A stretch of DNA of 64,000 nt. Source: an uncultured Oscillospiraceae bacterium (GTDB lineage Bacteria; Bacillota; Clostridia; Oscillospirales; Ruminococcaceae). The DNA is taken from contig CAJTTB010000007.1 in the NCBI GenBank assembly GCA_910579175.1, forward strand, positions 1 to 64,000. The letters run 5' to 3'. The first letter of the stretch is position 1. Each line of letters opens with the position of its first letter. Below the pieces are notes generated by a model, which had not been told where the DNA came from, made no database searches, and saw nothing but the letters and a program-made list of their open reading frames with translations. The translations under genes were made by a program, and so were the position numbers. Shown here in pieces: positions 17,978-27,381 of this stretch.

Positions 17978-18484
17978 ATGGGCAAAGTAAAAGTATTGAT
18001 TAAAAATGATCAGAAAGATGTTAAAATTCCAACGGGGATTCGGTTATTGATACGTCGCTGCTGCAATGCGGTTTTACTTGACGAGGGAATAGATACAGAA
18101 GCAGAAGTCAGTGTAACATTTGTAAATAATGAACAGATTCGAAAATTAAATGCAAAATATCGCAATATTGATAAAGAAACAGATGTATTGTCCTTTCCTA
18201 TGATGGAAAAAGAGCAAATACAAGCAAAAAAAGAACAGGAAGTTTATATGTTGGGGGATATTGTGATTTCTGTAGAAAAGGCAGTAGAGCAAGCAGAAGT
18301 ATATGGACATAATATTCAAAGGGAAATGGCATTTTTAACCGTTCATTCCATGTTTCACCTGTTGGGTTATGACCATGAAGAGGGCGGTTTAAAGGCGGTT
18401 CAGATGAGAGAAAAAGAAGAAAGTGTATTGGTAAAATTGGGTGTCCCAAGAGGTTCCAGTTACGTGCTTGACCAGTATGAGTAA
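17978..18484 (+). CDS. ybeY: Endoribonuclease YbeY, rRNA maturation factor
   Basis: The 168-residue metalloprotein carries the YbeY zinc motif HSMFHLLGYDH (near residues 125-135) together with NAKYRNIDKETDVLSFPM and MLGDIVIS. It takes part in 16S rRNA 3' maturation and ribosome quality control. The C-terminus overlaps the start of the kinase gene by 8 bases through an ATGAGTAA junction, so the two are translationally coupled. Confidence 0.95.
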   Translation: MGKVKVLIKNDQKDVKIPTGIRLLIRRCCNAVLLDEGIDTEAEVSVTFVNNEQIRKLNAKYRNIDKETDVLSFPMMEKEQIQAKKEQEVYMLGDIVISVEKAVEQAEVYGHNIQREMAFLTVHSMFHLLGYDHEEGGLKAVQMREKEESVLVKLGVPRGSSYVLDQYE

Positions 18485-19010
18485 GCGCCTGGCAGAGCGG
18501 CGAAGAGCTGCGCAATATAAAAAGGAAATTTACAGTTTGGCGAAGAGTTTTCGCTTTGCATTTCGAGGTTTTTGTTTTGCGATAGACAGTGAGCGCAATA
18601 TGAGAATTCATTTGAGTGTTGCCTGTTTTGTCATGCAATTTTCATTTATTTATGGATTGAGCTCGATAGAATATGTTTTGCTATTGTTGATATTTGGATT
18701 GGTTATTTCAGCGGAAATGATAAATACAGTGGTGGAAGTGTTGGTAGATTTAGAGACCAGCAGTTATCATGCGCTTGCCAGAGTGGCAAAGGATGTCGCG
18801 GCGGGAGCAGTATTGGTTTTAGCAATTATGGCAATGATAATAGGCATTATTTTATTTGGCGATTTCAATCGTCTACAGGAATGCTTTTGGCATTGCGTGG
18901 AGCATCCCATACTGTTTTTGTTGTTGGCGGTTGAGATAATAGCCGCAATACTGTTTATCTTTTTTTGGAATCATTGCAAAACAACTTGGAAGGGAATTAC
19001 AAAAAAATAA
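18477..19010 (+). CDS. dgkA: DgkA-family diacylglycerol/undecaprenol kinase
   Basis: This 177-residue membrane kinase has the family core FAFRGFCFAIDSERNMRIH, then AEMINTVVEVLVDL (near residues 80-93) and ARVAKDVAAGAVL, with three membrane segments. A fourth membrane segment near the C-terminus, then FFWNHCKTTWKG, extends it beyond the ~120-residue norm; the extra part lacks PAP2 phosphatase motifs. In Gram-positives this enzyme phosphorylates undecaprenol. I use the ATG at 18477 overlapping ybeY; an in-frame ATG at 18441 lies deep inside ybeY. Eighteen bases separate it from era. Confidence 0.88.
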   Translation: MSKRLAERRRAAQYKKEIYSLAKSFRFAFRGFCFAIDSERNMRIHLSVACFVMQFSFIYGLSSIEYVLLLLIFGLVISAEMINTVVEVLVDLETSSYHALARVAKDVAAGAVLVLAIMAMIIGIILFGDFNRLQECFWHCVEHPILFLLLAVEIIAAILFIFFWNHCKTTWKGITKK

Positions 19011-19027
19011 AGAAAAGGAATGAATGA

Positions 19028-19927
19028 ATGAAGACTTATAGCGCATTTGTGGCGATTGTGGGAAAACCAAATGTAGGAAAATCCTCTTTGTTAAATACCC
19101 TGTTGGGTGAAAAGGTGGCAATTGTTACCAATAAACCCCAGACAACCAGAACAAAAATTACTGGTGTATTGACGAAAGAAGAAAAGCAATATGTATTTAT
19201 TGATACACCTGGGCTTCACAAGGCGAAAACGCATCTGGGCAATCATATGATAAAGGCGGTCAATACTTCTTTAAATGACATTGATGTGGTATTGTTGGTG
19301 GTAGAAGCACAAGGGGAAATCAATCAAGCAGAAGAGGATTTGATTGCCACTATCAAGCGTTTAAAGGTTCCAGCAATTTTAGTGATCAATAAAATTGATT
19401 TACTCCATGACAAAGAGACATTGATACAGCGGATTGGACTGTTTCAGGCGCTGCATACGTTTGATGCGGTGATTCCAATGAGTGTGCTCCAACAGGATGG
19501 GGTGGATTTATTATTCTCTGAAATGGACCGATTTTTAATAGAGAGTGTTCATTTTTTTCCAGATGACACATTGACTGACCAACCGGAGCGGGTGATTATT
19601 TCTGAGCTGATTCGAGAGAAAATATTGCTGCATATGCAGCAGGAAATCCCGCATGGGACAGCAGTTGTAATCGAAAAGATGAAAGAACGTGAAAAAAAGG
19701 GCATTGTTGATATTGATGCCATGATTTATTGTGAAAGAAGTACCCACAAGGGAATGTTAATTGGAAAAGGTGGACAAACTCTAAAAAAAATCGCTTCTCA
19801 AGCGAGAACAGAGATAGAACAGTTTTTGGATACAAAAATCAACCTACAATGTTGGGTAAAAGTAAAGGATGATTGGAGAAACAAAGACGGTTTGATTCAA
19901 AACTTTGGCTTATCTTTCCGGGAATGA
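19028..19927 (+). CDS. era: GTPase Era
   Basis: The 299-residue protein is full-length Era: G1 GKPNVGKSSLLN, G2 region KPQTTRTKITG, G3 DTPGLHKAKTHLG, G4 NKIDLL, and a C-terminal KH domain with MLIGKGGQTLKKIASQAR and LQCWVKVKDDWR. It binds the 3' end of 16S rRNA and assists small-subunit assembly. It lies in the usual place between dgkA and recO, with the tiny yqzL gene next. Confidence 0.97.
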   Translation: MKTYSAFVAIVGKPNVGKSSLLNTLLGEKVAIVTNKPQTTRTKITGVLTKEEKQYVFIDTPGLHKAKTHLGNHMIKAVNTSLNDIDVVLLVVEAQGEINQAEEDLIATIKRLKVPAILVINKIDLLHDKETLIQRIGLFQALHTFDAVIPMSVLQQDGVDLLFSEMDRFLIESVHFFPDDTLTDQPERVIISELIREKILLHMQQEIPHGTAVVIEKMKEREKKGIVDIDAMIYCERSTHKGMLIGKGGQTLKKIASQARTEIEQFLDTKINLQCWVKVKDDWRNKDGLIQNFGLSFRE

Positions 19928-20011
19928 GATAGGGTGCACAAAAATTCCCACTTATAAATTATTTTGGGCGGTAGATACTATGCTTAGAAAATACATCTGG
20001 AGGGATGAAAG

Positions 20012-20188
20012 ATGGATTTACTTTCGCAACAAGCTGCCCAAGCATGGAAACAATTTGAAACAACCGGGACAGTGGCAGATTATATACAGTATATTGATTT
20101 GAAAAATCAATTGTTGAAACAATCAGGAGATTTTTCTTATGTTGATCAAAACACAGGGAATCGTCATCAAACAGAGAAGTATTGGTGA
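20012..20188 (+). CDS. yqzL: YqzL-like small protein
   Basis: A 58-codon frame starts at ATG 20012 with GGAGGG seven bases upstream and ends at TGA 20186-20188, overlapping recO by 50 bases. The encoded AWKQFETTGTVADYIQYIDL core resembles the YqzL family (WKxFxxTGxxxxYLxYKE), which sits between era and recO in Bacillus. Its function is unknown. The C-terminal third is shared out of frame with the recO start, so recO translation is probably coupled to it. Confidence 0.75.
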   Translation: MDLLSQQAAQAWKQFETTGTVADYIQYIDLKNQLLKQSGDFSYVDQNTGNRHQTEKYW

Positions 20189-20900
20189 AAACGATCGTAT
20201 CTTGACGATTTTGACAAAAGACTATGGTATATTAGAGGCTTCTGCACGTGGCGTCAAACGAATAAAAAATCAGCTTGCAGGAGCTTCTCAAATACTTTGT
20301 TATTCGGAGTTTTGTCTTTATCGAGGGAAAAACTATTATTCCATTAATAGCGCGCAACTCATTGAGAGCTTTTATCACCTTCGGTTGGATGTTGTAAAGT
20401 TGGCATTGGCCTGTTATTTTTGTGATTTGGCTTATCTGCTGGTTCCTTCTGGTGAGCAAGCCTGGGATGAGTTGCGCTTTTTATTGAATTGTCTGTTCTT
20501 TTTACAGAGTGAAAAAAAATCGCAACGCCTGTTAAAATCCATTTATGAATTGAGAATGATGTCTATTTGTGGATTTATGCCAGATTTAACTTGTTGCGCT
20601 GGTTGTGCCACTTATGAGAGTGAACAAATGTATTTTTTGCCAGTGCAATCTCGTATTTTGTGTAAAGAATGTCTGGAAAAACAATCAAGAGAACTTGTAA
20701 AGTGGTTGCTTCCTCCTGCTGTATTACAGGCAATGAGACAGATTATTTATGCAGAAGATAAACAGATGTTTGGATTTCAATTGGTGGGTCATTCTCTGGA
20801 ACAACTGAATTTTATTACAGAAGAATATACATTTTTACATACAAATACAACGATAAAATCATTGCAATTATATAAACAAATGATACAGACCAATCCGTAA
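20139..20900 (+). CDS. recO: DNA repair protein RecO
   Basis: This 253-residue protein has the RecO N-terminal OB fold (TQGIVIKQRSIGENDRILTI then GILEASARGVKR) and the C-terminal zinc part with CCAGCATYE (near 148) and LCKECLEK (near 180), giving the four-Cys site. It helps load RecA at gaps together with RecF and RecR. It starts inside yqzL with a CAGGAG ribosome site. A 50-base gap leads to mutS2. Confidence 0.94.
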   Translation: MLIKTQGIVIKQRSIGENDRILTILTKDYGILEASARGVKRIKNQLAGASQILCYSEFCLYRGKNYYSINSAQLIESFYHLRLDVVKLALACYFCDLAYLLVPSGEQAWDELRFLLNCLFFLQSEKKSQRLLKSIYELRMMSICGFMPDLTCCAGCATYESEQMYFLPVQSRILCKECLEKQSRELVKWLLPPAVLQAMRQIIYAEDKQMFGFQLVGHSLEQLNFITEEYTFLHTNTTIKSLQLYKQMIQTNP

Positions 20901-20950
20901 AATACAGTTAGAAAAACAGACTTATCAAAATAAAATAGAAAGGTTACAAC

Positions 20951-23335
20951 ATGTATATAAGCGAAAAATATTGTAAAACATTAGAACTAGATAAAATTCT
21001 TTTAGAACTTGCAGAATTTGCCTGCTGTGATTATGCAAGGGAAAGAATATTACATATTCGTCCCTTTACCAATGTGAATATTGTAAGGGAAGAAGTACAA
21101 AAGACAAATGATGCTTTTTGGTTATCAGCGAAATTTGGGACACCATCTTTTGCAAATGTCAAAAGTCCTGCTGATGCGCTAAAATTAGCCAAAGCAGGTG
21201 GCTTGTTGACCCCTAGAAACTTTTTAAACATTGCTCAGGTATTGCGTCAAGTTCGGTTATTAAAAGAGTGGTTTCGCCAATGTGAAGGGACTCAAAATCA
21301 TCTAAAGGATTTATTTTCTTACTTGGAACCACAAAAAACATTGGAAGACAAAATACATTCTATTATTTTAACAGAGGATTTGATTGATGATTTTGCAAGC
21401 AGTGAACTTGCAGATATTCGCCGAAAGATAAAATCCAAACAGGCAAAAGCAAAGGAAAGTATTGAACGAATTATCCGTTCCTCTAAATATCAAAAAGCAT
21501 TGCAAGAAAACATTGTCACCATCCGTGATGGTCGGTTTGTGGTACCTGTAAAGGCGGAATATAAATCTGAAATTCCAGGGTTGGTACATGATACTTCTTC
21601 TAGCGGCGCAACTCTTTTTGTAGAGCCTTTGTCCGTAGTGGAAGCCAACAATGAAATTCGCGTTTTGGAGATGAGAGAAAAAGCAGAAATTGAGCGGATT
21701 TTATATGAATTGTCTGCGCTTTGTGCCTCTTATGCAGAATCAATCAATCACAATTTTGATGTATTTATCATCTTAAATATTTATTTTGCAAAGGCAAATT
21801 TGGCAGCGAAGATGGATGGCAGAATCCCTGAAATTGTCTCTACTGGTGAAATTGTATTAAATAAAGCGCGTCATCCTTTGATTGACTCTACTCAGGTAGT
21901 TCCAATTGATGTTCAATTGGGAAGCGAATATAAAACGCTGGTGGTTACTGGACCAAATACCGGAGGAAAAACAGTTACTCTCAAAACAATTGGGCTGTTG
22001 ACATTGATGACCATGTGTGGTCTGTTGATTCCAGTGAAGGATGGCAGTGTGGTTTCTGTCTTTAAAAAAATATTGGTGGATATTGGAGATGAACAGAGTA
22101 TTGAACAGAGCTTATCTACTTTTTCTGCCCATATGACAAATATTGTTTCGATTTTAAAACAAGCAGATAACCGTTCTTTGGTATTGGTAGACGAACTGGG
22201 TTCTGGTACCGATCCAGTAGAAGGGGCAGCAATCGCAATTTCTATTTTGGAATCTTTAAAGGAAAAACAAAGCATTGTGGCAGCAACCACACATTATCCA
22301 GAATTAAAAATGTATGCCATTGAAACGGATCAAGTAGAAAACGCTTGTTGTGAGTTTGATGTTAAGACATTGCGCCCAACTTATCGTTTGTTGATTGGTG
22401 TTCCAGGTCGCTCCAATGCGTTTGCCATCTCTAAGAGATTGGGACTGAGTGAAGACATTTTGGCACACGCTTCTGAATTGGTTTCTCAACAGGATAAAAA
22501 GTTGGAAACAGTTATAGATAATTTGGAAAAATCCCGCCAAGAATATGAGGAAAAATACCAAGAGTACCATCAAAAATTATATGATTTAAGACATCGCACC
22601 CAAAAGATGGAAGAACAACAACAGCGTTTAGAACAGGAAAAAGCTGAAATTTTAAATTCTGCCAGAGAACAGGCGAGAAAACTGGTAGAAGGAGTAAAAC
22701 AGCAAGCGCAATTTTTAATGGACGAAATTGATAGTCTGCGCAAGCAGAAAGAACATGAAGAGTTCACCAAGAAAACTGCCGCGGCAAGGGTTCAACTGAG
22801 AAGTCGCTTGGATTCGTTACACAGTCAAGCAAATCCAGTGACTTCCAGAAGTAATCAGGGATATCGTTTACCGAGAAAGTTGAAAATTGGAGATACTGTG
22901 CAGATTTATGACATTGATAAGCGGGGAACGGTCTTGGAATTGCCAGATAAATCTAATATGGTAAATGTACAAGTTGGCATTATGAAAATGCGAGTGGACA
23001 TTCGCAATTTGCGTTTAATAGAACAAAAAAATCCCTATCAAAAACCAACCAGTAAAGTGACTAGAAATATTACCAAAGCAGCGAATCGAAATACTTCTAC
23101 AGAGATTGATTTGCGCGGTTCTACAGTAGAAGAGGCACTGATGGAAGTGGACTTTTTTCTTGACCGTGCTGCACTTTCCCGTCTAGAACAGATTACAATC
23201 ATTCATGGTAAGGGTACAGGTGCTTTGAGAAGTGCAATTCATTCTCATTTAAAACACCATAAACAGGTGAAATCCTATCGTTTGGGTGTATTTGGAGAAG
23301 GAGAATCTGGTGTTACCATTGTACAACTGAAGTAA
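20951..23335 (+). CDS. mutS2: Endonuclease MutS2 / ribosome-rescue ATPase
   Basis: The 794-residue protein is full-length MutS2. It has a lever/clamp region, an ABC ATPase domain with TGPNTGGKTVTLKTIGL (Walker A, near residue 340), STFSAHMTNIV, LVLVDELGSGTDPVEGAA (Walker B) and ATTHYPELK. A long coiled coil spans roughly 520-620, then a KOW-like part and a C-terminal Smr domain (EIDLRGSTVEEALMEVDFFL, IIHGKGTGALR). The family suppresses recombination and in Bacillus splits collided ribosomes. A strong terminator follows. Confidence 0.96.
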   Translation: MYISEKYCKTLELDKILLELAEFACCDYARERILHIRPFTNVNIVREEVQKTNDAFWLSAKFGTPSFANVKSPADALKLAKAGGLLTPRNFLNIAQVLRQVRLLKEWFRQCEGTQNHLKDLFSYLEPQKTLEDKIHSIILTEDLIDDFASSELADIRRKIKSKQAKAKESIERIIRSSKYQKALQENIVTIRDGRFVVPVKAEYKSEIPGLVHDTSSSGATLFVEPLSVVEANNEIRVLEMREKAEIERILYELSALCASYAESINHNFDVFIILNIYFAKANLAAKMDGRIPEIVSTGEIVLNKARHPLIDSTQVVPIDVQLGSEYKTLVVTGPNTGGKTVTLKTIGLLTLMTMCGLLIPVKDGSVVSVFKKILVDIGDEQSIEQSLSTFSAHMTNIVSILKQADNRSLVLVDELGSGTDPVEGAAIAISILESLKEKQSIVAATTHYPELKMYAIETDQVENACCEFDVKTLRPTYRLLIGVPGRSNAFAISKRLGLSEDILAHASELVSQQDKKLETVIDNLEKSRQEYEEKYQEYHQKLYDLRHRTQKMEEQQQRLEQEKAEILNSAREQARKLVEGVKQQAQFLMDEIDSLRKQKEHEEFTKKTAAARVQLRSRLDSLHSQANPVTSRSNQGYRLPRKLKIGDTVQIYDIDKRGTVLELPDKSNMVNVQVGIMKMRVDIRNLRLIEQKNPYQKPTSKVTRNITKAANRNTSTEIDLRGSTVEEALMEVDFFLDRAALSRLEQITIIHGKGTGALRSAIHSHLKHHKQVKSYRLGVFGEGESGVTIVQLK

Positions 23336-23372
23336 ACGTATAAATTATAATATTCATGCATATGATGATAGC

Positions 23373-23402
23373 AAAAGGGCGAACCAAATAGTTCGCCCTT
23401 TT
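23373..23402 (+). terminator. Terminator after mutS2
   Basis: AAAAGGGCGAAC pairs with GTTCGCCCTTTT around a six-base loop, ending the era-recO-mutS2 side of the block. Confidence 0.85.
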
Positions 23403-23429
23403 AAGATAGAGATAAGGATTGATGATCGT

Positions 23430-23723
23430 ATGTTATCACAGTTTATTCAACTTCGCAATAAAGAAATCATTTGTGTGAAAGATGGATTAAAAATTGGATT
23501 TGTAGATGATATTGAATTTGATCCAGAAACTTGGGCAATAGAATATTTTGTCTCTTATGGAAAAAGTCGATTCTTTGGATTGTTTGGCAGATATGATGAT
23601 ATTAAAATTCAGTGCAGCCAAATACAAGTGATTGGTGAGGATATTATTTTGGTAAATGATTATGTCAGAGATGGTAAAGTAAAGACGAAAAAGGAAAATT
23701 TTTGGAATAAACTCTTTGAATAA
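23430..23723 (+). CDS. YlmC/YmxH-family PRC-barrel sporulation protein
   Basis: This 97-residue protein has the PRC-barrel pattern of YlmC/YmxH: LRNKEIICVKDGLKIGFVDD at the start, then an FGLFGRYDDIKIQ strand and VIGEDIILV. In Bacillus YlmC is small and its expression is linked to sporulation; the biochemical role is unknown. The ribosome site (AAGGA) is weak and distant. It stands alone between the mutS2 terminator and the promoter at 23757. Confidence 0.82.
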   Translation: MLSQFIQLRNKEIICVKDGLKIGFVDDIEFDPETWAIEYFVSYGKSRFFGLFGRYDDIKIQCSQIQVIGEDIILVNDYVRDGKVKTKKENFWNKLFE

Positions 23724-23756
23724 ATTGGATAACGATAATTTTTTAGAGAATATGCC

Positions 23757-23785
23757 TTGACTTTTTATCATAAAAAAAGGATAAT
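23757..23785 (+). promoter_or_regulatory. Sigma-A promoter of the signal-peptidase-like gene
   Basis: TTGACT at 23757-23762 and GATAAT at 23780-23785 are 17 bases apart, about 75 bases before the next start codon. Confidence 0.6.
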
Positions 23786-23857
23786 GATAATAAACGTTGA
23801 ATTATAGTAAATTAAGATAAGACTTATCATAAGATATTTCTTACCTGGGAGGCATTT

Positions 23858-25213
23858 ATGGAACAAAAACGAAGTAAAAAAGTTGCAATCTTACAAATTG
23901 TTACAATTGTTATTTTATTGTTGGCGGTATTGTCTTCATTTATGTATTTTGCTGTTTCCAATAGTATAAAACGTGCAAACGCAAATCAGGAAATACCAAC
24001 AATATTTGGCAAACTGTATATGCCAGTGGAAACGGATAATATTGAACAAATTGCGGTAAAAGGCGATTTGATTCTTGCTCAAAAGGCGACTGCTGATGAT
24101 CTTGAAGTGGGTCATGCTGTGCTATATCAAGATGTTAATTCTGAAAAAGATAATGTCGTGTATTCCAGCTTTAGCATTGGTTTGGTCAATTCTATTGAGC
24201 AACAAGAAGGCGACACCATCTTAAATGTGCAATCGGCAAGTGGTATCGTTGCAGTGCCTTCTGCTGCGGTTTATGGAGAAGCAACTCATACCATTGCATC
24301 TGTTGGAAATTTGGTGGGTTTGATTCAAACAAAAATAGGATTGTTTTATTTTGTTATCATTCCAGCATTTTTATTTGTGGTATTACAGTTGGTGATTGTA
24401 TTGATTAAGGTACTCTCTCGTCGCTTTGTGGAAATAGAAGAGGATTTTGATGAATATGAATTTCTAGATGATGATGCCGATTCTCAAGAAGATTTGGGTA
24501 AGTTGGAAGAGGAAACCTATCAACCATTGTTTGAAAAACCAAAAAAACCAGCCCAAACAGAGATTAAGAGCGAAACAGTTTCTACAATTAGTGGAGAATA
24601 TGAGCTGAAAACAAATTTGATAAAGCCGTTTGTTACAAAAGAAGATCCTGTGATGGAAGTGGTATTGGGACAAGCGGGTTTTGTAGAGCCCAAAAGCCCA
24701 GCAGAAGAAAAACAACCTATCTCACCTCAAGTGCAGCCTCCAAAACCAATTATGCCGCCCACTCCTAAAATGGAACCCAATGTGCCAAGGAATCCAAGAG
24801 AGGATGCCTTTGAGCGCAAAGAACAATTGGAGAACACCGTGCCATATATGGATCCATCAAAGCCAATTATTCAAAAACCTCCAAAACGACAAATACAACA
24901 AGATAATGATATTGAAGAATATGCTAAAAAGATGATGAATGAACGCACGATGGAATTTGATATGAATGCGATTCGTGAGAGGATTTTAATAGAAGAAGCG
25001 GAAAAAAGAAAAAAGGACGAACAACAATTTGAGGAAAATCAAAGGATTTTAGATCGTATTTTAATTCAAGTAAAAGATCATGAGGTGGATTTTAATTTTA
25101 AAGATCTGCCAGGCAGTGAGATAGAGATTGAAAAAAATGGTACAGGAGACGGATTTGTGATCGATACTCCCAATTATAAAGCGAAAATTAAAGTGGAACT
25201 GGATCAAAAATAG
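23858..25213 (+). CDS. Membrane protein with a SipW-like, apparently non-catalytic domain
   Basis: The 451-residue protein has a membrane anchor at about 10-32, an extracytoplasmic domain to about 155, a second membrane segment at about 160-185 and a long acidic, proline-rich cytoplasmic tail. The outer domain follows the order of archaeal/SipW-type signal peptidases, with VKGDLILAQKATADDLEVGHAVLYQD matching their GDLIxxxxxxxxDLxVGDVIxF core (split here by description, near residues 62-87). The SMEP-type catalytic Ser and the basic catalytic residue are not present. It is probably a pseudoprotease or binding domain; the tail's partner is unknown. GGGAGG ribosome site. Confidence 0.6.
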   Translation: MEQKRSKKVAILQIVTIVILLLAVLSSFMYFAVSNSIKRANANQEIPTIFGKLYMPVETDNIEQIAVKGDLILAQKATADDLEVGHAVLYQDVNSEKDNVVYSSFSIGLVNSIEQQEGDTILNVQSASGIVAVPSAAVYGEATHTIASVGNLVGLIQTKIGLFYFVIIPAFLFVVLQLVIVLIKVLSRRFVEIEEDFDEYEFLDDDADSQEDLGKLEEETYQPLFEKPKKPAQTEIKSETVSTISGEYELKTNLIKPFVTKEDPVMEVVLGQAGFVEPKSPAEEKQPISPQVQPPKPIMPPTPKMEPNVPRNPREDAFERKEQLENTVPYMDPSKPIIQKPPKRQIQQDNDIEEYAKKMMNERTMEFDMNAIRERILIEEAEKRKKDEQQFEENQRILDRILIQVKDHEVDFNFKDLPGSEIEIEKNGTGDGFVIDTPNYKAKIKVELDQK

Positions 25214-25241
25214 TTTTTAAATAATTTGTTGTCAGATAAAA

Positions 25242-25275
25242 AGAAATGTTGTGGTATACAACATTTCTTTTTTTT
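25242..25275 (+). terminator. Terminator after the signal-peptidase-like gene
   Basis: AGAAATGTTGT pairs with ACAACATTTCT and is followed by an unbroken T-run. Confidence 0.88.
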
Positions 25276-25377
25276 AGAAGTTTTTTTAATAAAAAACAGC
25301 AGGCATATATCATCATTTTGTTGCATAGAATGTAAAGAAAAATAAAGTTGATTCTTTAAAAATCAGGAAGTAGGGAA

Positions 25378-26565
25378 ATGATGAATTATTTAAGGAGGTT
25401 AACAACTGTTTTTTTATTGCTTATGTTGGGATACACCATGACAAGCTGTGAATTACAATCAAAGGATAGTGTATCGGTTTATTATCCGATTTCAGAAAGT
25501 CCATCTTTTCTACAACCTTTAGAAGGATATACTTTATTGACATCGGAGGAAACAATTGCTCAGACAGAAGTGCAAGAAGGGGATCAGTCGATAAATTACG
25601 AGGATATGAAAGGAGTGTGGATTTCTTACTTAGAATATGGTTGGGCATTAAAGGGAAAATCAGAACAGGAATTCTATCATGCCATTCAGACAATGTTTGA
25701 TAAGGTGCAGTCATTGGGACTAAATACAGTGATTGTACAGGTGCGTTCTCACGGTGATGCGTATTATCCTTCTCAGTGGTATCCATGGTCTCAGTATGTA
25801 AGTGGTTCCGTTGGGATAAATCCCGGATTTGACCCATTGCAAATTATGGTGGAACAGGCACATCAAAGAGGATTATCAGTCCATGCGTGGCTAAATCCCT
25901 ATCGATTGATGCAGGATGAGGGTATGAGTTTAACTCCTGATCAGTATCTTATCAAACAGTGGTACCAAAGTGCAGAATATGCCTCTTATATGACAAAGGT
26001 GGGAGATTATTGGTATTTAAATCCGGGAAATGAGCAGGTACAAAATTTGATTATACAGGGTGCTTCCGAATTGGTAAATCAGTATCAGATAGATGGTTTG
26101 CAGATCGACGATTATTTTTATACAGCGTCACCGCAAGTATTTGGACAGGACCATGTACAAGCAAAAGCCAATACAACTGCCATGGTAAAGGGTCTTTATG
26201 ATGCCATTAAAACAGTGAATACGCAGGTGTTATTTGGCGTAAGTCCTGCGGGAAATTATACAGATTCCCCACATTCTGACAATACACAATATACAGATTT
26301 GCAATTGTGGTGTACCACAGAAGGTTATTTGGATTATGTGGCACCGCAGATTTATTGGGACTTTGATGATGCGGTTGCACCATTTGCAGAAATTGTTGCA
26401 AAATGGGAAAACTTAGTCAGTGACAGTTCTTGTAAATTGTATGTTGGCTTGGCAGATTATAAATTCGCAGGAACAGAAAACTTTCAAAAACAAATAGACT
26501 TTGTGGATGACTGTAAGGTGGCAAAAGGCTATATTCATTTTCGTTATGACAATTTGTTTGGATGA
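25378..26565 (+). CDS. Lipoprotein of the glycosyl-hydrolase-like 10 (DUF187) family
   Basis: The 395-residue protein begins with a lipoprotein signal (hydrophobic FLLLMLGYTM, then lipobox TSC with Cys at about residue 24). A TIM-barrel of the GHL10 type follows: KGVWISYLEYG (near 79), VIVQVRSHGDAYYPSQWYPW, GLSVHAWLNPYRL, DGLQIDDYFY, LFGVSPAGNY and VAPQIYWDF. Family members act on cell-wall or other polysaccharides outside the membrane; substrate unknown. It should be tethered to the outer face of the membrane. The start could be ATG 25378 or 25381. Confidence 0.88.
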   Translation: MMNYLRRLTTVFLLLMLGYTMTSCELQSKDSVSVYYPISESPSFLQPLEGYTLLTSEETIAQTEVQEGDQSINYEDMKGVWISYLEYGWALKGKSEQEFYHAIQTMFDKVQSLGLNTVIVQVRSHGDAYYPSQWYPWSQYVSGSVGINPGFDPLQIMVEQAHQRGLSVHAWLNPYRLMQDEGMSLTPDQYLIKQWYQSAEYASYMTKVGDYWYLNPGNEQVQNLIIQGASELVNQYQIDGLQIDDYFYTASPQVFGQDHVQAKANTTAMVKGLYDAIKTVNTQVLFGVSPAGNYTDSPHSDNTQYTDLQLWCTTEGYLDYVAPQIYWDFDDAVAPFAEIVAKWENLVSDSSCKLYVGLADYKFAGTENFQKQIDFVDDCKVAKGYIHFRYDNLFG

Positions 26566-26704
26566 TCTAATAGAGAGTATCCAAACACAAAGATGGATTT
26601 TTACTTTATCATATTTGATAAATAATAAACATATTTTGATAAAAAGATACATAGGATAAATTATCAGTTTAAAATAAATAGATTGGTTAGAAAGGGAATT
26701 ATAT

Positions 26705-27322
26705 ATGCCAAATTATAAATTGAATATTGCATTTAGAGAAGCAGATTTAAATGTAATTTATGAAGCAGGAGAAAAAGTCGTTATTGTGAAACATACCGCT
26801 GGGGATTCTGATACTCAGGTTGCATGGGTGAGTTTTGCACCATTTATAAACAATACCATTACATGGTCTACAAATTTTGCTTTATACGCTTCTACTTCAG
26901 AAATACAAAATGGAGCAGAGATTACGAAATTATCTGATAAAGCTGCCAGTACCCAAGTGATGTATAATTTTATGAGAGGGACATTTCAATGCCCAGAACC
27001 GGCACCTATGTTAAGTCCAAATACATATGCGCTGAAAAATCTACAAGAAAATATCAATGTACTCACTTTTGGATTGGCACAAGATGTTGTGATCAATGGA
27101 AATGCGCAAGCTAGCCGTCCGATTAATGCAATTTTAGTACCAAAAGGACATAGCGCCACCATGACCCCAATTGAAAAGCTGGATATCTTTTTACACAATG
27201 AAATTGAAGGCTCTACTGTAATTAGTCATATCAATAGTATTGTTCTTCCCATTACTTATACCGAAGAAAGAGAACATACAGTAGAATACAATGGAGATAT
27301 TGGTCAATTTTTCTTAAAGTGA
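26705..27322 (+). CDS. Unrecognised beta-rich 205-residue protein
   Basis: I do not recognise this protein with confidence. It has no signal peptide or membrane segment and looks rich in beta strands. Notable segments are QVAWVSFAPFINNTITWSTN (residues 39-58), FALYASTSEIQNGAEI and EREHTVEYNGDIGQFFLK at the C-terminus. An AGAAAGGGA ribosome site precedes the ATG. The ADA2-type deaminase gene follows after a terminator-like hairpin. The sequence gives no function. Confidence 0.7.
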   Translation: MPNYKLNIAFREADLNVIYEAGEKVVIVKHTAGDSDTQVAWVSFAPFINNTITWSTNFALYASTSEIQNGAEITKLSDKAASTQVMYNFMRGTFQCPEPAPMLSPNTYALKNLQENINVLTFGLAQDVVINGNAQASRPINAILVPKGHSATMTPIEKLDIFLHNEIEGSTVISHINSIVLPITYTEEREHTVEYNGDIGQFFLK

Positions 27323-27335
27323 TGTTATGATGTGA

Positions 27336-27369
27336 TTTGGGCAGGGTTGTGATATCCTGCCCAAATTTT
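27336..27369 (+). terminator. Terminator between the 205-residue gene and the deaminase gene
   Basis: TTTGGGCAGG at 27336-27345 pairs with CCTGCCCAAA at 27356-27365, followed by TTTT. It covers the first possible GTG start of the next frame, arguing for a later start. Confidence 0.75.
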
Positions 27370-27381
27370 GAAAGGGTGGTG

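Noticed and set aside
21913..22290. A 125-codon minus-strand frame inside mutS2
   Set aside because: It is a reverse-strand shadow of the conserved ATPase region.
27337..27381. Upstream GTG start for the ADA2-type gene
   Set aside because: The codon lies in the stem of a terminator and lacks a ribosome site.
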